The position numbers and the translations under genes were made by a program. A DNA stretch of 64,000 nt from Leptothrix sp. (in: b-proteobacteria) (GTDB lineage: Bacteria; Pseudomonadota; Gammaproteobacteria; Burkholderiales; Burkholderiaceae_C): assembly GCA_013822265.1 (NCBI GenBank), contig PNKD01000007.1, forward strand, positions 1-64,000, given 5' to 3'. Under the pieces are notes generated by a model. It worked only from the letters and a program-made list of their open reading frames with translations. It searched no databases and had not been told where the DNA came from. Every line of letters begins with the position of its first letter. The stretch's first letter is position 1. This document shows positions 8,944-15,837 of this stretch, piece by piece.

Positions 8944-9019
8944 ACTCAAGCCAACAGGCCTCCTCGAAACCCGGTGCGGTTCAGAGGCTAGTCGCAGGAG
9001 GCTGCGGTCACGGCTGGGC

Positions 9020-9196
9020 TGGGTCTACTTTCGCGGCAAGCACCTGGTCGAGCGATTCTTCCGCGACATCTGTCAACAACGCATCAAGCGCGGCAGCTTC
9101 GCCAGCGTCGCCGAGTTGCAGTGGGCGATCAATCTGTACGTCGCCCGGCACAACGCCAACCCCAAGTCGTTCATCTGGACCACAAGCGCCTCGTGA
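9020..9196 (+). pseudogene. IS630-family transposase, 3' remnant
   Basis: A short frame ending at TGA 9194-9196 reads H-L-V-E-R-F-F-R-D-I then A-I-N-L-Y-V-A-R-H-N-A-N-P-K-S-F-I-W-T. This is the C-terminal end of an IS630-type DDE transposase, whose last catalytic Glu lies in the L-V-E-R-F-F motif. Only ~58 codons remain, with no N-terminal part. The remnant begins about 30 bp after the original MOSC stop codon, so it marks an older insertion next to the IS3 element. Confidence 0.75.
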
Positions 9197-9259
9197 GCGT
9201 CCAGCCGTCCCGTCTTGACCCGGGTGCGCGCCCGTGATCATCGCGGCGATTTCGCGGAT

Positions 9260-9826
9260 TCAATGAAGGCGACGCACTCGACGAGGTTGAGGGCCACGCC
9301 GTGCGCACATGGCCAGGCCGATGCGATCCAGTTCGGCCTCGCTCAGCAGGCGGGCGGCCATGGGCAGCAGCTCCGCTTCCTCGCGGGCGATGTGCCGCTC
9401 ATACAACTGCACAAAGCCCGGCACGTCGGCCTCGGCCAGCGCTGCGGAGATGCCTCCAGTGATTTGAAGCAATCGCTGGCGCAATGCGGCCCAGCGTTGT
9501 TCCAGCGCACGGTGGTCGCGGCGCAGCGATGCGGTCAGTTCGCGCAGGCACACCGCATCCGAGCCCGCCATTGATTCCAGCAAGGCGGGAAACAGATCCT
9601 GCTCCTCGTCCTCGTGGTGGTGGTGCGCGGCGGTGTCGAAGTAGCGCATGACTGCGAGCGCGGCTTCCTGCGCCGGGCGGTCCGCGCCATGGATCTGCAA
9701 GTGGGCGGCCAGGCGCAGCAGGGTGTCGCACTGGTGCTGCACACGCCCATGGCAGGCTGCCAGCATTTCCAGGGGGACTTCGAAGCCGACGGCAGGGGCG
9801 CTTTGGCCGGGCAGGGTCAGGGCCAT
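9260..9826 (-). CDS. Hemerythrin HHE-domain protein
   Basis: A 188-residue helical protein with a hemerythrin-like di-iron pattern: H in A-A-C-H-G-R-V, the run T-A-A-H-H-H-H-E-D-E-E-Q-D-L-F, R-R-D-H-R-A-L-E, and Y-E-R-H-I-A-R-E-E-A-E-L-L near the C-terminus. Such proteins bind O2 or NO, or repair iron-sulfur clusters (YtfE/Ric group), which fits its place directly downstream of nsrR on the same strand (23-bp gap). I placed the start at the Met after which hemerythrin similarity begins; the frame is open further upstream only inside nsrR. Confidence 0.85.
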   Translation of the reverse strand: MALTLPGQSAPAVGFEVPLEMLAACHGRVQHQCDTLLRLAAHLQIHGADRPAQEAALAVMRYFDTAAHHHHEDEEQDLFPALLESMAGSDAVCLRELTASLRRDHRALEQRWAALRQRLLQITGGISAALAEADVPGFVQLYERHIAREEAELLPMAARLLSEAELDRIGLAMCARRGPQPRRVRRLH

Positions 9827-9849
9827 GGTGAGCTTGCTCCAGAGTGCGT

Positions 9850-10362
9850 TCAGGCGCTTCGGCCCGGACGTGCGGACCGCCGCGAGGTCGGTGCGGCGAC
9901 CACTGCAGGCAGCGTCCGGCCTGTCGGCGATCTGCTGGACTTGCCGGCTGTTGCTGCCGGCAGGCCTTGTGTCATGTCCGCCAGCGTGGCGCCGTCCAGT
10001 GCGCTGAAGTAGCCCGCCAGCGCGCCGTTGAAAAGGTGCTTCAGCCGGCAGCTCGGCGACAGCGTGCAGGCGTTGGTGGCGGCGTCGAAGCACTCCACCA
10101 ACCGGAAGTCGGTTTCGGTGGCGCGCACCACATCGCCGATGCGGATGGACTCGGGCTCGGCCAGCAAGCGCAGGCCGCCGCCGCGGCCACGGGTGGTTTC
10201 GAGCAAGCCCTGGTGAGCCAAGGCGTTGACCACCTTCATTAAATGGTTTTTCGACACCCCATGCTGCTCCGCCAGTTCGCCGATCGTCACCAGGCGTTCG
10301 CGGTGGGCCGCGCAGTACATCAGCACCCGCAGGGTGTAGTCGGTGTATTCGGACAGGCGCAT
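9850..10362 (-). CDS. nsrR: Rrf2-family nitric-oxide-sensing repressor NsrR
   Basis: A 170-residue Rrf2 regulator. The winged HTH is at residues ~1-60 (LAEQHGVSKNHLMKVVNAL, wing G-R-G-G-G-L-R-L). Three cysteines in the pattern C-F-x6-C-x5-C (residues ~92-106) match the NsrR iron-sulfur ligands, whose cluster is nitrosylated by NO. The tail beyond residue ~140 is low-complexity. It is divergent from nnrS with an NsrR-type palindrome between them, so it probably represses both directions until NO appears. The hemerythrin gene follows on the same transcript. Confidence 0.9.
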   Translation of the reverse strand: MRLSEYTDYTLRVLMYCAAHRERLVTIGELAEQHGVSKNHLMKVVNALAHQGLLETTRGRGGGLRLLAEPESIRIGDVVRATETDFRLVECFDAATNACTLSPSCRLKHLFNGALAGYFSALDGATLADMTQGLPAATAGKSSRSPTGRTLPAVVAAPTSRRSARPGRSA

Positions 10363-10414
10363 GGCGATCCTTAAAGATGCACGCAGTGTATTGCTTTAAG
10401 GGCGACAGATCATT

Positions 10415-10437
10415 AACATGCATGCATGTTGCATCTT
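10415..10437. promoter_or_regulatory. NsrR operator between nsrR and nnrS
   Basis: A 23-bp site in the 11-1-11 layout of NsrR boxes. The left half reads AACATGCAT and the right half TGCATCTT, matching the conserved arms of the E. coli-type consensus (AANATGCAT ... ATGCATNTT); only the central AT-rich bases differ. It contains a perfect 16-bp palindrome (AACATGCATGCATGTT, 10415-10430). A further isolated half-site AAGATGCA lies at 10373-10380 next to the nsrR start. It is placed to control both nnrS and nsrR-hemerythrin. Confidence 0.8.
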
Positions 10438-10469
10438 TTGCTCAACAACCCCGCTTGCAAGCCCCAGGA

Positions 10470-11723
10470 ATGGCACCCGCTGCCATGAAGGAGCCCGTGC
10501 CCAACATTCCCCTGGTCGCCTCGGGCGCTCCTCAGCGCGTCGGGTCGCCGGCTTCGAGCGCTCAGTTCCCGTTGCCTGGCTGGCCGCTCTTTCGCCTCGG
10601 GTTCCGGCCCTTCTACCTGGGTGCGGCCGCGTTCGCCCTGTTCGCGATCCCTTACTGGATTGCAGGCCTGCTGGGCTTGGTGGCACTGCCGCCGACGATG
10701 CCACCGTTGTTGTGGCATGCCCACGAGATGCTCTATGGCTTTGCCGTGGCCGTGATCGTCGGCTTCCTGCTGACGGCGGGCAAGGCCTGGACCGGACTGG
10801 CCACGCCGCGCGGTGCCACGCTGGCTGCGCTGGCGGGGCTGTGGCTGGCGGCGCGGCTCGCTGCCGCGTGGGCGCCGTACGCGGTCTACGCCCTGCTGGA
10901 CCTGGCACTGTTGCCTTGGGTGGCCCTCGTGCTGATCCGTGTGCTGCTGAAGGCCGGCAACCGGCGCAATCTGCCGTTGGGCGCGATCCTGCTGTTGCTG
11001 GCGACGGCCAATCTCAGCTTTCACGCTGCCGTGCTGGGCTGGCTGAACATCGATCCGCTGCGGGCGCTGCACGCCGGCTTGGCGCTGGTCGTGATGATCG
11101 AATGCGTGATCGCGGGGCGGGTGATTCCGGCGTTCACGATGTCGGCGCTGCCGGGCCGGCAGCTCAAGGTGCCCGTTTGGTTGGAGCGCAGCACGCTCGC
11201 TGCCACGGCCTTGTCGCTGGCAGCCTGGGTGCTGTTGCCGGCCCATCCAGTGACGGCGGCGGGTTTCGTGGCGGTAGCCCTGTTGCATGCCGCACGCTGG
11301 TGGCGCTGGCAGCCCTGGTGCACCCGCGCGCGTCCCATCCTGTGGGTGCTGCACGCGGCCTACGCCTGGTTGCCCGTCGGCTTCCTGCTGCTGGCATGGG
11401 CGCAGCTGGGTGGTGTGGCCGCTTCCGCCGGTATTCACGCCCTGGCGGTGGGCGCCACGGCCGGACTCATCGTCGGCATGGTCACCCGCACGGCCAGGGG
11501 CCACACCGGGCGCCTGCTGAAGGTGTCGCGGCTGGAGGTGGCCGCCTATCTGCTGGTGGCAGGAGCCGCCGTCGCCCGGGTGTTGCTGCCCCTGGTGGCG
11601 CCGGAGCACACGGCGGATTGGCTGGTGCTGGCGGCGGCTGCCTGGGCCACCGCCTTTGCGCTGTACCTGTGGGTCTTCACGCCCTGGCTGCTCAGCAGCC
11701 GTCTGGATGGCAAGGACGGCTGA
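10470..11723 (+). CDS. nnrS: NnrS family haem-copper membrane protein
   Basis: About 417 residues with some twelve hydrophobic helices. The family signature is clear: P-L-F-R-L-G-F-R-P-F-Y-L-G near residue 43, then P-P-L-L-W-H-A-H-E-M-L-Y-G-F. Conserved His include W-H-A-H-E, LRALHAGL and TRTARGHTGR. NnrS binds haem and copper and protects against nitrosative stress, often during denitrification. Starts at 10470 or 10485 are possible; the NsrR box lies 33 bp before the first, so an upstream start at 10377 is excluded because it would put the operator inside the gene. Confidence 0.92.
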   Translation: MAPAAMKEPVPNIPLVASGAPQRVGSPASSAQFPLPGWPLFRLGFRPFYLGAAAFALFAIPYWIAGLLGLVALPPTMPPLLWHAHEMLYGFAVAVIVGFLLTAGKAWTGLATPRGATLAALAGLWLAARLAAAWAPYAVYALLDLALLPWVALVLIRVLLKAGNRRNLPLGAILLLLATANLSFHAAVLGWLNIDPLRALHAGLALVVMIECVIAGRVIPAFTMSALPGRQLKVPVWLERSTLAATALSLAAWVLLPAHPVTAAGFVAVALLHAARWWRWQPWCTRARPILWVLHAAYAWLPVGFLLLAWAQLGGVAASAGIHALAVGATAGLIVGMVTRTARGHTGRLLKVSRLEVAAYLLVAGAAVARVLLPLVAPEHTADWLVLAAAAWATAFALYLWVFTPWLLSSRLDGKDG

Positions 11724-11840
11724 AAGAGTCCGGCCACTTCGCATGGCTCGACGTTCTCGCATCACCATGAGTTCCCTGACCGCACCCCGACACGCCCCGT
11801 CGCGCGCCCCGGGTGCCCGCTTCACCCTTGAAAGGCTCTC

Positions 11841-12155
11841 ATGACTGCAACCCTGACCCCACCCGCCCATGTGCTGGACCTGCGGACCATCCCGCCGCGT
11901 GAGCGCCACCCGCTCATCTTTGGTTGCTTTGATGGCCTGGCAACAGGCCAGGCGCTGCAACTGGTGAACGACCACAATCCGCAGCCCTTGCGCTTCCAGT
12001 TCGAAGACCGCGCCTTCGGACAGTTCGAGTGGAGCGCCCTGGAGACCGGCCCGGCGGTCTGGCGCATCCAGATCACCCGTGTGGCCGATGCCGCCGCTGC
12101 GGCGGCCGACGCCAGTGGGGGCTCCTGCTGTTCCGGCGGCGCCTGCTGCGGCTGA
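11841..12155 (+). CDS. DUF2249 domain protein with Cys-rich tail
   Basis: A 104-residue protein. The N-terminal ~80 residues match DUF2249 (V-L-D-L-R-T-I-P-P-R-E-R-H-P-L-I-F, then G-Q-A-L-Q-L-V-N-D-H-N-P-x-P-L). The tail ends in a C-C-S-G-G-A-C-C-G cluster that could bind metal. DUF2249 proteins recur with hemerythrins, NnrS and denitrification genes, as here, but their reaction is unknown. A GAAAGG ribosome site precedes the ATG. It lies between nnrS and the ferredoxin gene in one direction. Confidence 0.85.
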   Translation: MTATLTPPAHVLDLRTIPPRERHPLIFGCFDGLATGQALQLVNDHNPQPLRFQFEDRAFGQFEWSALETGPAVWRIQITRVADAAAAAADASGGSCCSGGACCG

Positions 12156-12173
12156 CACCCACATCGCGCACGC

Positions 12174-12497
12174 ATGACCTTCGTCGTCACCGAGGCCTGC
12201 ATCCGGTGCAAGTACACCGATTGCGTGGATGTGTGTCCGGTCGACGCGTTCCGCGAAGGCCCCAACTTCCTGGTCATCGACCCTGACGAGTGCATCGATT
12301 GCGCGGTCTGCGTGCCCGAGTGCCCGGTGAACGCCATCTATGCCGAGGAAGACGTGCCGTCACATCAGCAGCACTTCACGCCGCTGAACGCCGAACTGTC
12401 CCGCGAGTGGCAGCCGATCACGCGGACCAAGCTGGCACTGCCGGACGCCGAGGCCTGGAGCAAGATCGAAAGCAAGCTCAGCGAGTTGAAGCGATGA
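12174..12497 (+). CDS. fdxA: 7Fe ferredoxin (3Fe-4S/4Fe-4S)
   Basis: A 107-residue FdxA-type ferredoxin: the N-terminal [14 protein letters not shown] followed by [12 protein letters not shown] supplies ligands for one 3Fe-4S and one 4Fe-4S cluster. The tail is the usual FdxA C-terminal extension. It is a cytosolic electron carrier, here inside the NO-response cluster between DUF2249 and ccoG, and could feed electrons to NO-detoxifying or repair proteins (inference). Confidence 0.93.
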   Translation: MTFVVTEACIRCKYTDCVDVCPVDAFREGPNFLVIDPDECIDCAVCVPECPVNAIYAEEDVPSHQQHFTPLNAELSREWQPITRTKLALPDAEAWSKIESKLSELKR

Positions 12498-12525
12498 GGG
12501 GCCACCGTTACGCCGACGGTGCGCC

Positions 12526-13995
12526 ATGACCATGACAAAGCCAAGGAGGATCATCCCCATCTCGGCCGCATCGGCTACGGACGACAGCGCGCAGTACGTC
12601 TCGATGTACCAGAAGCAGGCCACCATCTATCCGCGTGCGGTGAAGGGGTGGTTCGCCGCTTGGCGCTGGATCTTTGTCTGGTTGACCCAACTGCTGTTCT
12701 ACGGGCTGCCCTGGTTGCAGTGGGGCGGCCGACAGGCCGTGCTGTTCGACCTGGAGGCCCAACGCTTCTACATCTTCGGCCTGCTCTTGTATCCGCAGGA
12801 CCTTATCTTCCTGGCTGCGCTGCTGGTGCTGTCGGCGCTGGCGCTGTTCTTCTTTACCGCTGTGGCCGGCCGGTTGTGGTGCGGCTATACCTGCCCGCAG
12901 ACGGTCTACACCGAGATCTTCATGTGGGCCGAGCGTGTGATCGAAGGTGACCGCATTGCCCGCATGCGTCTGGATCAGGCGCCCTGGGGCGTGAACAAGG
13001 TTCTGCGCAAGGGCGCCAAGCAGGCGGTGTGGCTGGCGATCGCGCTGTTCACTGGCTTCAGCTTCGTCGGCTACTTCACGCCGATCAGGGAACTGGCCGC
13101 CGCTGCGCTGGCCCTGGACATGTCCGGGTGGAACGCCTTCTGGGTGCTGTTCTATGGCGCAGCCACCTACGGCAATGCCGGCTTCCTGCGCGAGCAGATG
13201 TGCAAATACATGTGCCCGTACGCTCGCTTCCAGAGCGCCTTGATCGACAAGGACTCACTGGTCATCGCCTACGACGCCGGGCGCGGCGATCCCCGTGGCT
13301 CGCGCTCGAAGAAGGCGAACGCCGCCGCGCAGGGTCTGGGTGACTGCATCGACTGCACCCTGTGCGTGCAGGTCTGTCCCACCGGCATCGACATCCGCAA
13401 CGGGCTGCAGAACGAGTGCATCGGCTGCGCCGCCTGCATCGACGTTTGCAACGACGTGATGGACAAGATGGGCTACCCCAAGGGGCTGATCCGCTACGCC
13501 ACCGAAAACGGGGTCGTGCACGGCTGGACGCGGTTGCAGATGTTCAAGCGCGCACTCCGGCCCCGTGTGCTGATCTACGGTGCAGTGCTCAGTGCCGCGA
13601 GCATCGCGTTCGCAGCGAGCGTGGCCATGCGCAGCCCGTTCACCTTCGATGTGGTCAAGGACCGTGGCGCGCTCGCCCGCGTCGTCGAAGAAGGTGCTGT
13701 CGAAAACGTCTACCGGATCCAGATCATGAATCGCACGGAGGTACCGCAGACCTACCGTGTCGCGGCACGTGGCATCGACGGCCTGGAGGTGACCGCTGCG
13801 CCGGCAAGCGCAGGGCCCGCCGCCGTGGCCCCGCTGACGGTGAGCCTGCGCCTGCCGTTTGCGGTCTCGCAGACGCTCGCCGGCAGATCGGTGCCCGTTG
13901 AGTTTGAAGTCCGCGCGGCACAGACTCGCCATGGGGCGACTTCAGAGATCCCTGGATTGCAGGTCGAGAAGTCGACGTTCTTTGTTCCGCGATGA
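12526..13995 (+). CDS. ccoG: Cytochrome c oxidase accessory protein CcoG (FixG/RdxA)
   Basis: A 489-residue membrane ferredoxin-like protein. Helices lie near residues 45-65, 85-115, 165-185, 200-220 and 345-365. The W-C-G-Y-T-C-P-Q motif and Q-M-C-K-Y-M-C-P-Y-A-R-F precede two 4Fe-4S motifs (C-I-D-C-T-L-C-V-Q-V-C-P and C-I-G-C-A-A-C-I-D-V-C). The periplasmic Ig-like domain fills the C-terminal ~120 residues. CcoG reduces Cu(II) for cbb3 oxidase assembly. The cbb3 genes are not nearby; the gene instead sits at the end of the NsrR-linked run. The ATG at 12532 is an alternative start. Confidence 0.95.
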   Translation: MTMTKPRRIIPISAASATDDSAQYVSMYQKQATIYPRAVKGWFAAWRWIFVWLTQLLFYGLPWLQWGGRQAVLFDLEAQRFYIFGLLLYPQDLIFLAALLVLSALALFFFTAVAGRLWCGYTCPQTVYTEIFMWAERVIEGDRIARMRLDQAPWGVNKVLRKGAKQAVWLAIALFTGFSFVGYFTPIRELAAAALALDMSGWNAFWVLFYGAATYGNAGFLREQMCKYMCPYARFQSALIDKDSLVIAYDAGRGDPRGSRSKKANAAAQGLGDCIDCTLCVQVCPTGIDIRNGLQNECIGCAACIDVCNDVMDKMGYPKGLIRYATENGVVHGWTRLQMFKRALRPRVLIYGAVLSAASIAFAASVAMRSPFTFDVVKDRGALARVVEEGAVENVYRIQIMNRTEVPQTYRVAARGIDGLEVTAAPASAGPAAVAPLTVSLRLPFAVSQTLAGRSVPVEFEVRAAQTRHGATSEIPGLQVEKSTFFVPR

Positions 13996-14062
13996 ACCAC
14001 GACGAAAGGGGCTGTGATGTCTGTGGGAATCTGGCGCACCCCACGTTGGCGTGTGCCGTCGT

Positions 14063-14371
14063 TCAACCCGTGCTCCAGGCGCGAGGACGCTTCATGCCCG
14101 CAATCCTGCAGGCCTGGGCCACGTAGCCATATGGAAAGAGCTCGAACATGCGCTGCCTTCCCTTGGTCTGATAGCGCTGCTCGAGATGCCGCATCGCATG
14201 GCGGGCGTCCGGCGTCACCTGGTGTTCCTGGTACCAGTCACGCATGAACCGGATCACGAACCAGTGGTCGTCGTCGAGACTCACGTTCAGCAAACGGGCC
14301 TGCTGGGCGGCCCATTCCTCGGTCCATTGGTCTGGATCGAGCAGATACCCTTCATCGTCGACGGTCGACAT
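14063..14371 (-). CDS. TusE/DsrC/DsvC family sulfur-relay protein
   Basis: A 102-residue protein of the DsrC/TusE family: E-G-Y-L-L-D-P-D-Q-W near the N-terminus, H-W-F-V-I-R-F-M-R-D-W-Y, and C-terminal Y-G-Y-V-A-Q-A-C-R-I-A-G-M-K-R-P. It ends R-A-W-S-T-G and so lacks the penultimate C-terminal-arm Cys of true DsrC/TusE, keeping only the internal Cys of the A-C-R-I-A-G motif. Such single-Cys homologues are not competent for the classic sulfur relay and may have regulatory roles. A possible NsrR-like box lies upstream. Confidence 0.85.
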   Translation of the reverse strand: MSTVDDEGYLLDPDQWTEEWAAQQARLLNVSLDDDHWFVIRFMRDWYQEHQVTPDARHAMRHLEQRYQTKGRQRMFELFPYGYVAQACRIAGMKRPRAWSTG

Positions 14372-14399
14372 GGCTGGTTCAAAGGAAATTGGAACTTTG

Positions 14400-14422
14400 A
14401 AGATACACCAGCAGTGTATGTT
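14400..14422 (-). promoter_or_regulatory. NsrR-like inverted repeat upstream of the DsrC-family gene
   Basis: On the plus strand the arms read AAGATACAC and GTGTATGTT, separated by CAGCA: the same 23-bp, 11-1-11 layout as the nsrR-nnrS box, with A for G in the half-site core. It ends 29 bp before the ATG at 14371, where a promoter would lie. Repression or FNR-like control are both possible. The assignment to NsrR is inference from half-site similarity and the neighbouring NO genes. Confidence 0.5.
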
Positions 14423-14507
14423 ATGGAAGAGAAGGAGGATGTCCTGCCAAGCCGACGGCCGAGGTTTTCGTTGAACTCAAACCCGACCACATTGCCGTTG
14501 ACGTACT

Positions 14508-14897
14508 TCAGTCCTGAATTCGCTCAGGTCTCGGCGCGAATACCGCATAGTTTCCATTGGCCGAGGCGACGAGCTTGTCGGCGAGGTACACCTTGGACTC
14601 CAGATTGGCCACCGTCTTGCCACGATTCAAGAGTTCGGTGATGCAGACAAGTTGTCCTGAAGCGACGGGCTTGAAGTAGTTGATCTTGATCTCGATGGTG
14701 GCGCAGATCTGGCCTTCTCCCAGCGTCGGGTACAGGGCTGCCCCCATGCCCGTGTCAGCCAGAGCAAACATCACCGCGCCATGCACAACGCCATGTGGAT
14801 TCAGGTGATCCGCGTTGACGACGAGGCTCAGGCGGCTATAGCCGGCGCGACGCTCGTCCTCAGACATGGCGATCAACTCAGCGAAGCGATGCAGCAT
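14508..14897 (-). CDS. PaaI-type hotdog-fold thioesterase
   Basis: About 129 residues of hotdog fold. The active-site loop is visible as N-P-H-G-V-V-H-G-A-V-M-F-A-L-A-D-T, with the Asp of A-L-A-D-T equivalent to the PaaI catalytic Asp, and the strand Y-F-K-P-V-A-S-G-Q-L-V. It would hydrolyse an acyl- or aryl-CoA. The ATG at 14897 gives the typical family length; the frame is open upstream to 15068 but that stretch is not protein-like. It is isolated, with decayed DNA on its upstream side. Confidence 0.82.
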   Translation of the reverse strand: MLHRFAELIAMSEDERRAGYSRLSLVVNADHLNPHGVVHGAVMFALADTGMGAALYPTLGEGQICATIEIKINYFKPVASGQLVCITELLNRGKTVANLESKVYLADKLVASANGNYAVFAPRPERIQD

Positions 14898-15244
14898 GAG
14901 ACCCGCGCCCTTAAGAATGGAGGGAGATTCTCCTGTCCGAGTATGCCGCGATGCGCAAGGCAAGGCAGCGCCAGAATGGGCAGCGCAGGCCCGCGTGCTG
15001 CCGTCAGAACTCGATGCTGGCAGCGACCGAGCCGTACGAATGCCGCGACGTTTGCTGCTCGAATTCACGCGTTCGCCAGACGCGCATCAATCCCATGGCG
15101 AGGGCAACACGCCATGCCTCACTTCGTCCGCTTCATGGATCACATTCAGACCAGAGGCACTTCAAGGACGATGACCAGGTGACTGCGGCGCTGCGCCGGG
15201 GGGTGGGCGTCCATGGCTCGACCGGGGGCGGGGGCGCTGCTGGA
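14898..15244. other. Intergenic stretch without a recognisable gene
   Basis: About 350 bp between the thioesterase start and the sigma remnant. The open frames here have no recognisable protein character on either strand. It probably holds the thioesterase promoter and decayed DNA. Confidence 0.5.
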
Positions 15245-15410
15245 GAGGACCCATTGCAGGAGGTGTACTTGCGCGCCTGGCGCACGCTGGTCACGTTTCG
15301 CCGCGAGTCGCAGCCCTCGACCTGGCTGATGCTCATCGTCATCGACGAAACGCTGGGGCGCCTGCGCTGGTCGAGTGCGCATGTCATACCGCTGGAAGCC
15401 GCCCAACGGC
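15245..15410 (+). pseudogene. ECF sigma factor fragment (region 2), paralogue of the gene at 42.3 kb
   Basis: Read from 15245 the frame gives E-D-P-L-Q-E-V-Y-L-R-A-W, T-F-R-R-E-S, S-T-W-L, E-T-L-G-R-L-R and V-I-P-L-E-A-A, nearly identical to region 2 of the intact sigma factor at 42259-42984, and the DNA is clearly alignable over ~160 bp. Sequence before and after is unrelated: the N-terminus, region 4 and start are missing. It is a dead duplicate or recombination scar. Changes such as V-R-I-V-I-N to M-L-I-V-I-D indicate divergence since duplication. Confidence 0.8.
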
Positions 15411-15837
15411 CAGGCCACTCGGATCAACACGCGCTGGGCCACCACACTGGTGCGCCCATGAGGGCAAAGTGCGGGCCGTGAGGCCCGAAGACAAGGCCTT
15501 GCGGGTCGACCACGAGCCGAAACTCAACGCCACATCGCGAATCATGGAACGTACCACTGACGCGCCCCTCGTTACGGGCACTTCTTCAGCCCATCCTTAG
15601 GCCACTGGGTGAGGTCGACCGTGACGATATGGCCACGTCGTGCGCCAGTTCTTGGGTGCTGGGCATGGCAGACGCTCCATCTTCCCGCGACGGAGCGTCA
15701 AACTTACTTGAATCGTCTGCTGAGATCCAGCTTTTGTTGTGCCGCTGGCATCAACTTCCTGACGCTACTGGCGGGCGCACCGCAGGGTGTCGCTGCAACG
15801 AGATAGCCTCAAGTTTGGTTTTGTGAGCAGTTCATCT
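15411..15837. other. Decayed intergenic DNA between sigma remnant and cobC
   Basis: No intact gene. One frame from ~15462 to a TAG near 15600 reads G-K-V-R-A-V-R-P-E-D-K-A-L-R-V-D-H-E-P, faintly like the first strands of CusF-type copper-binding domains, but it lacks the rest of that fold; a decayed remnant is possible. A hairpin with 8-bp arms (GACGCTCC, 15671-15678, and GGAGCGTC, 15692-15699) lies downstream of the cob operon's last gene, without a T-run. Confidence 0.4.

Larger units (their letters stand above)
7534..8983 (+). mobile_element. IS3-family insertion sequence, complete, with 3-bp target duplication
   Basis: A 1450-bp element. The left end starts TGAACCGCCCCGG and the right end is its imperfect inverted copy (TGAACCGCACCGG read inward); 23 of the first 26 bp agree. 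Both ends are flanked by GAG (7531-7533 and 8984-8986), the 3-bp duplication usual for IS3 insertions. It carries orfA and orfB in overlapping frames. The ends and orfA style suggest the IS51 group, though I cannot fix the subgroup. Both frames are intact, so the element may still be active. Confidence 0.93.

Noticed and set aside
15462-15600. Frame with a CusF-like G-K-V-R-A-V ... V-D-H-E-P stretch
   Set aside because: Only about 20 residues fit, the copper-binding W and MTM positions are missing and there is no start; too weak to call a gene.
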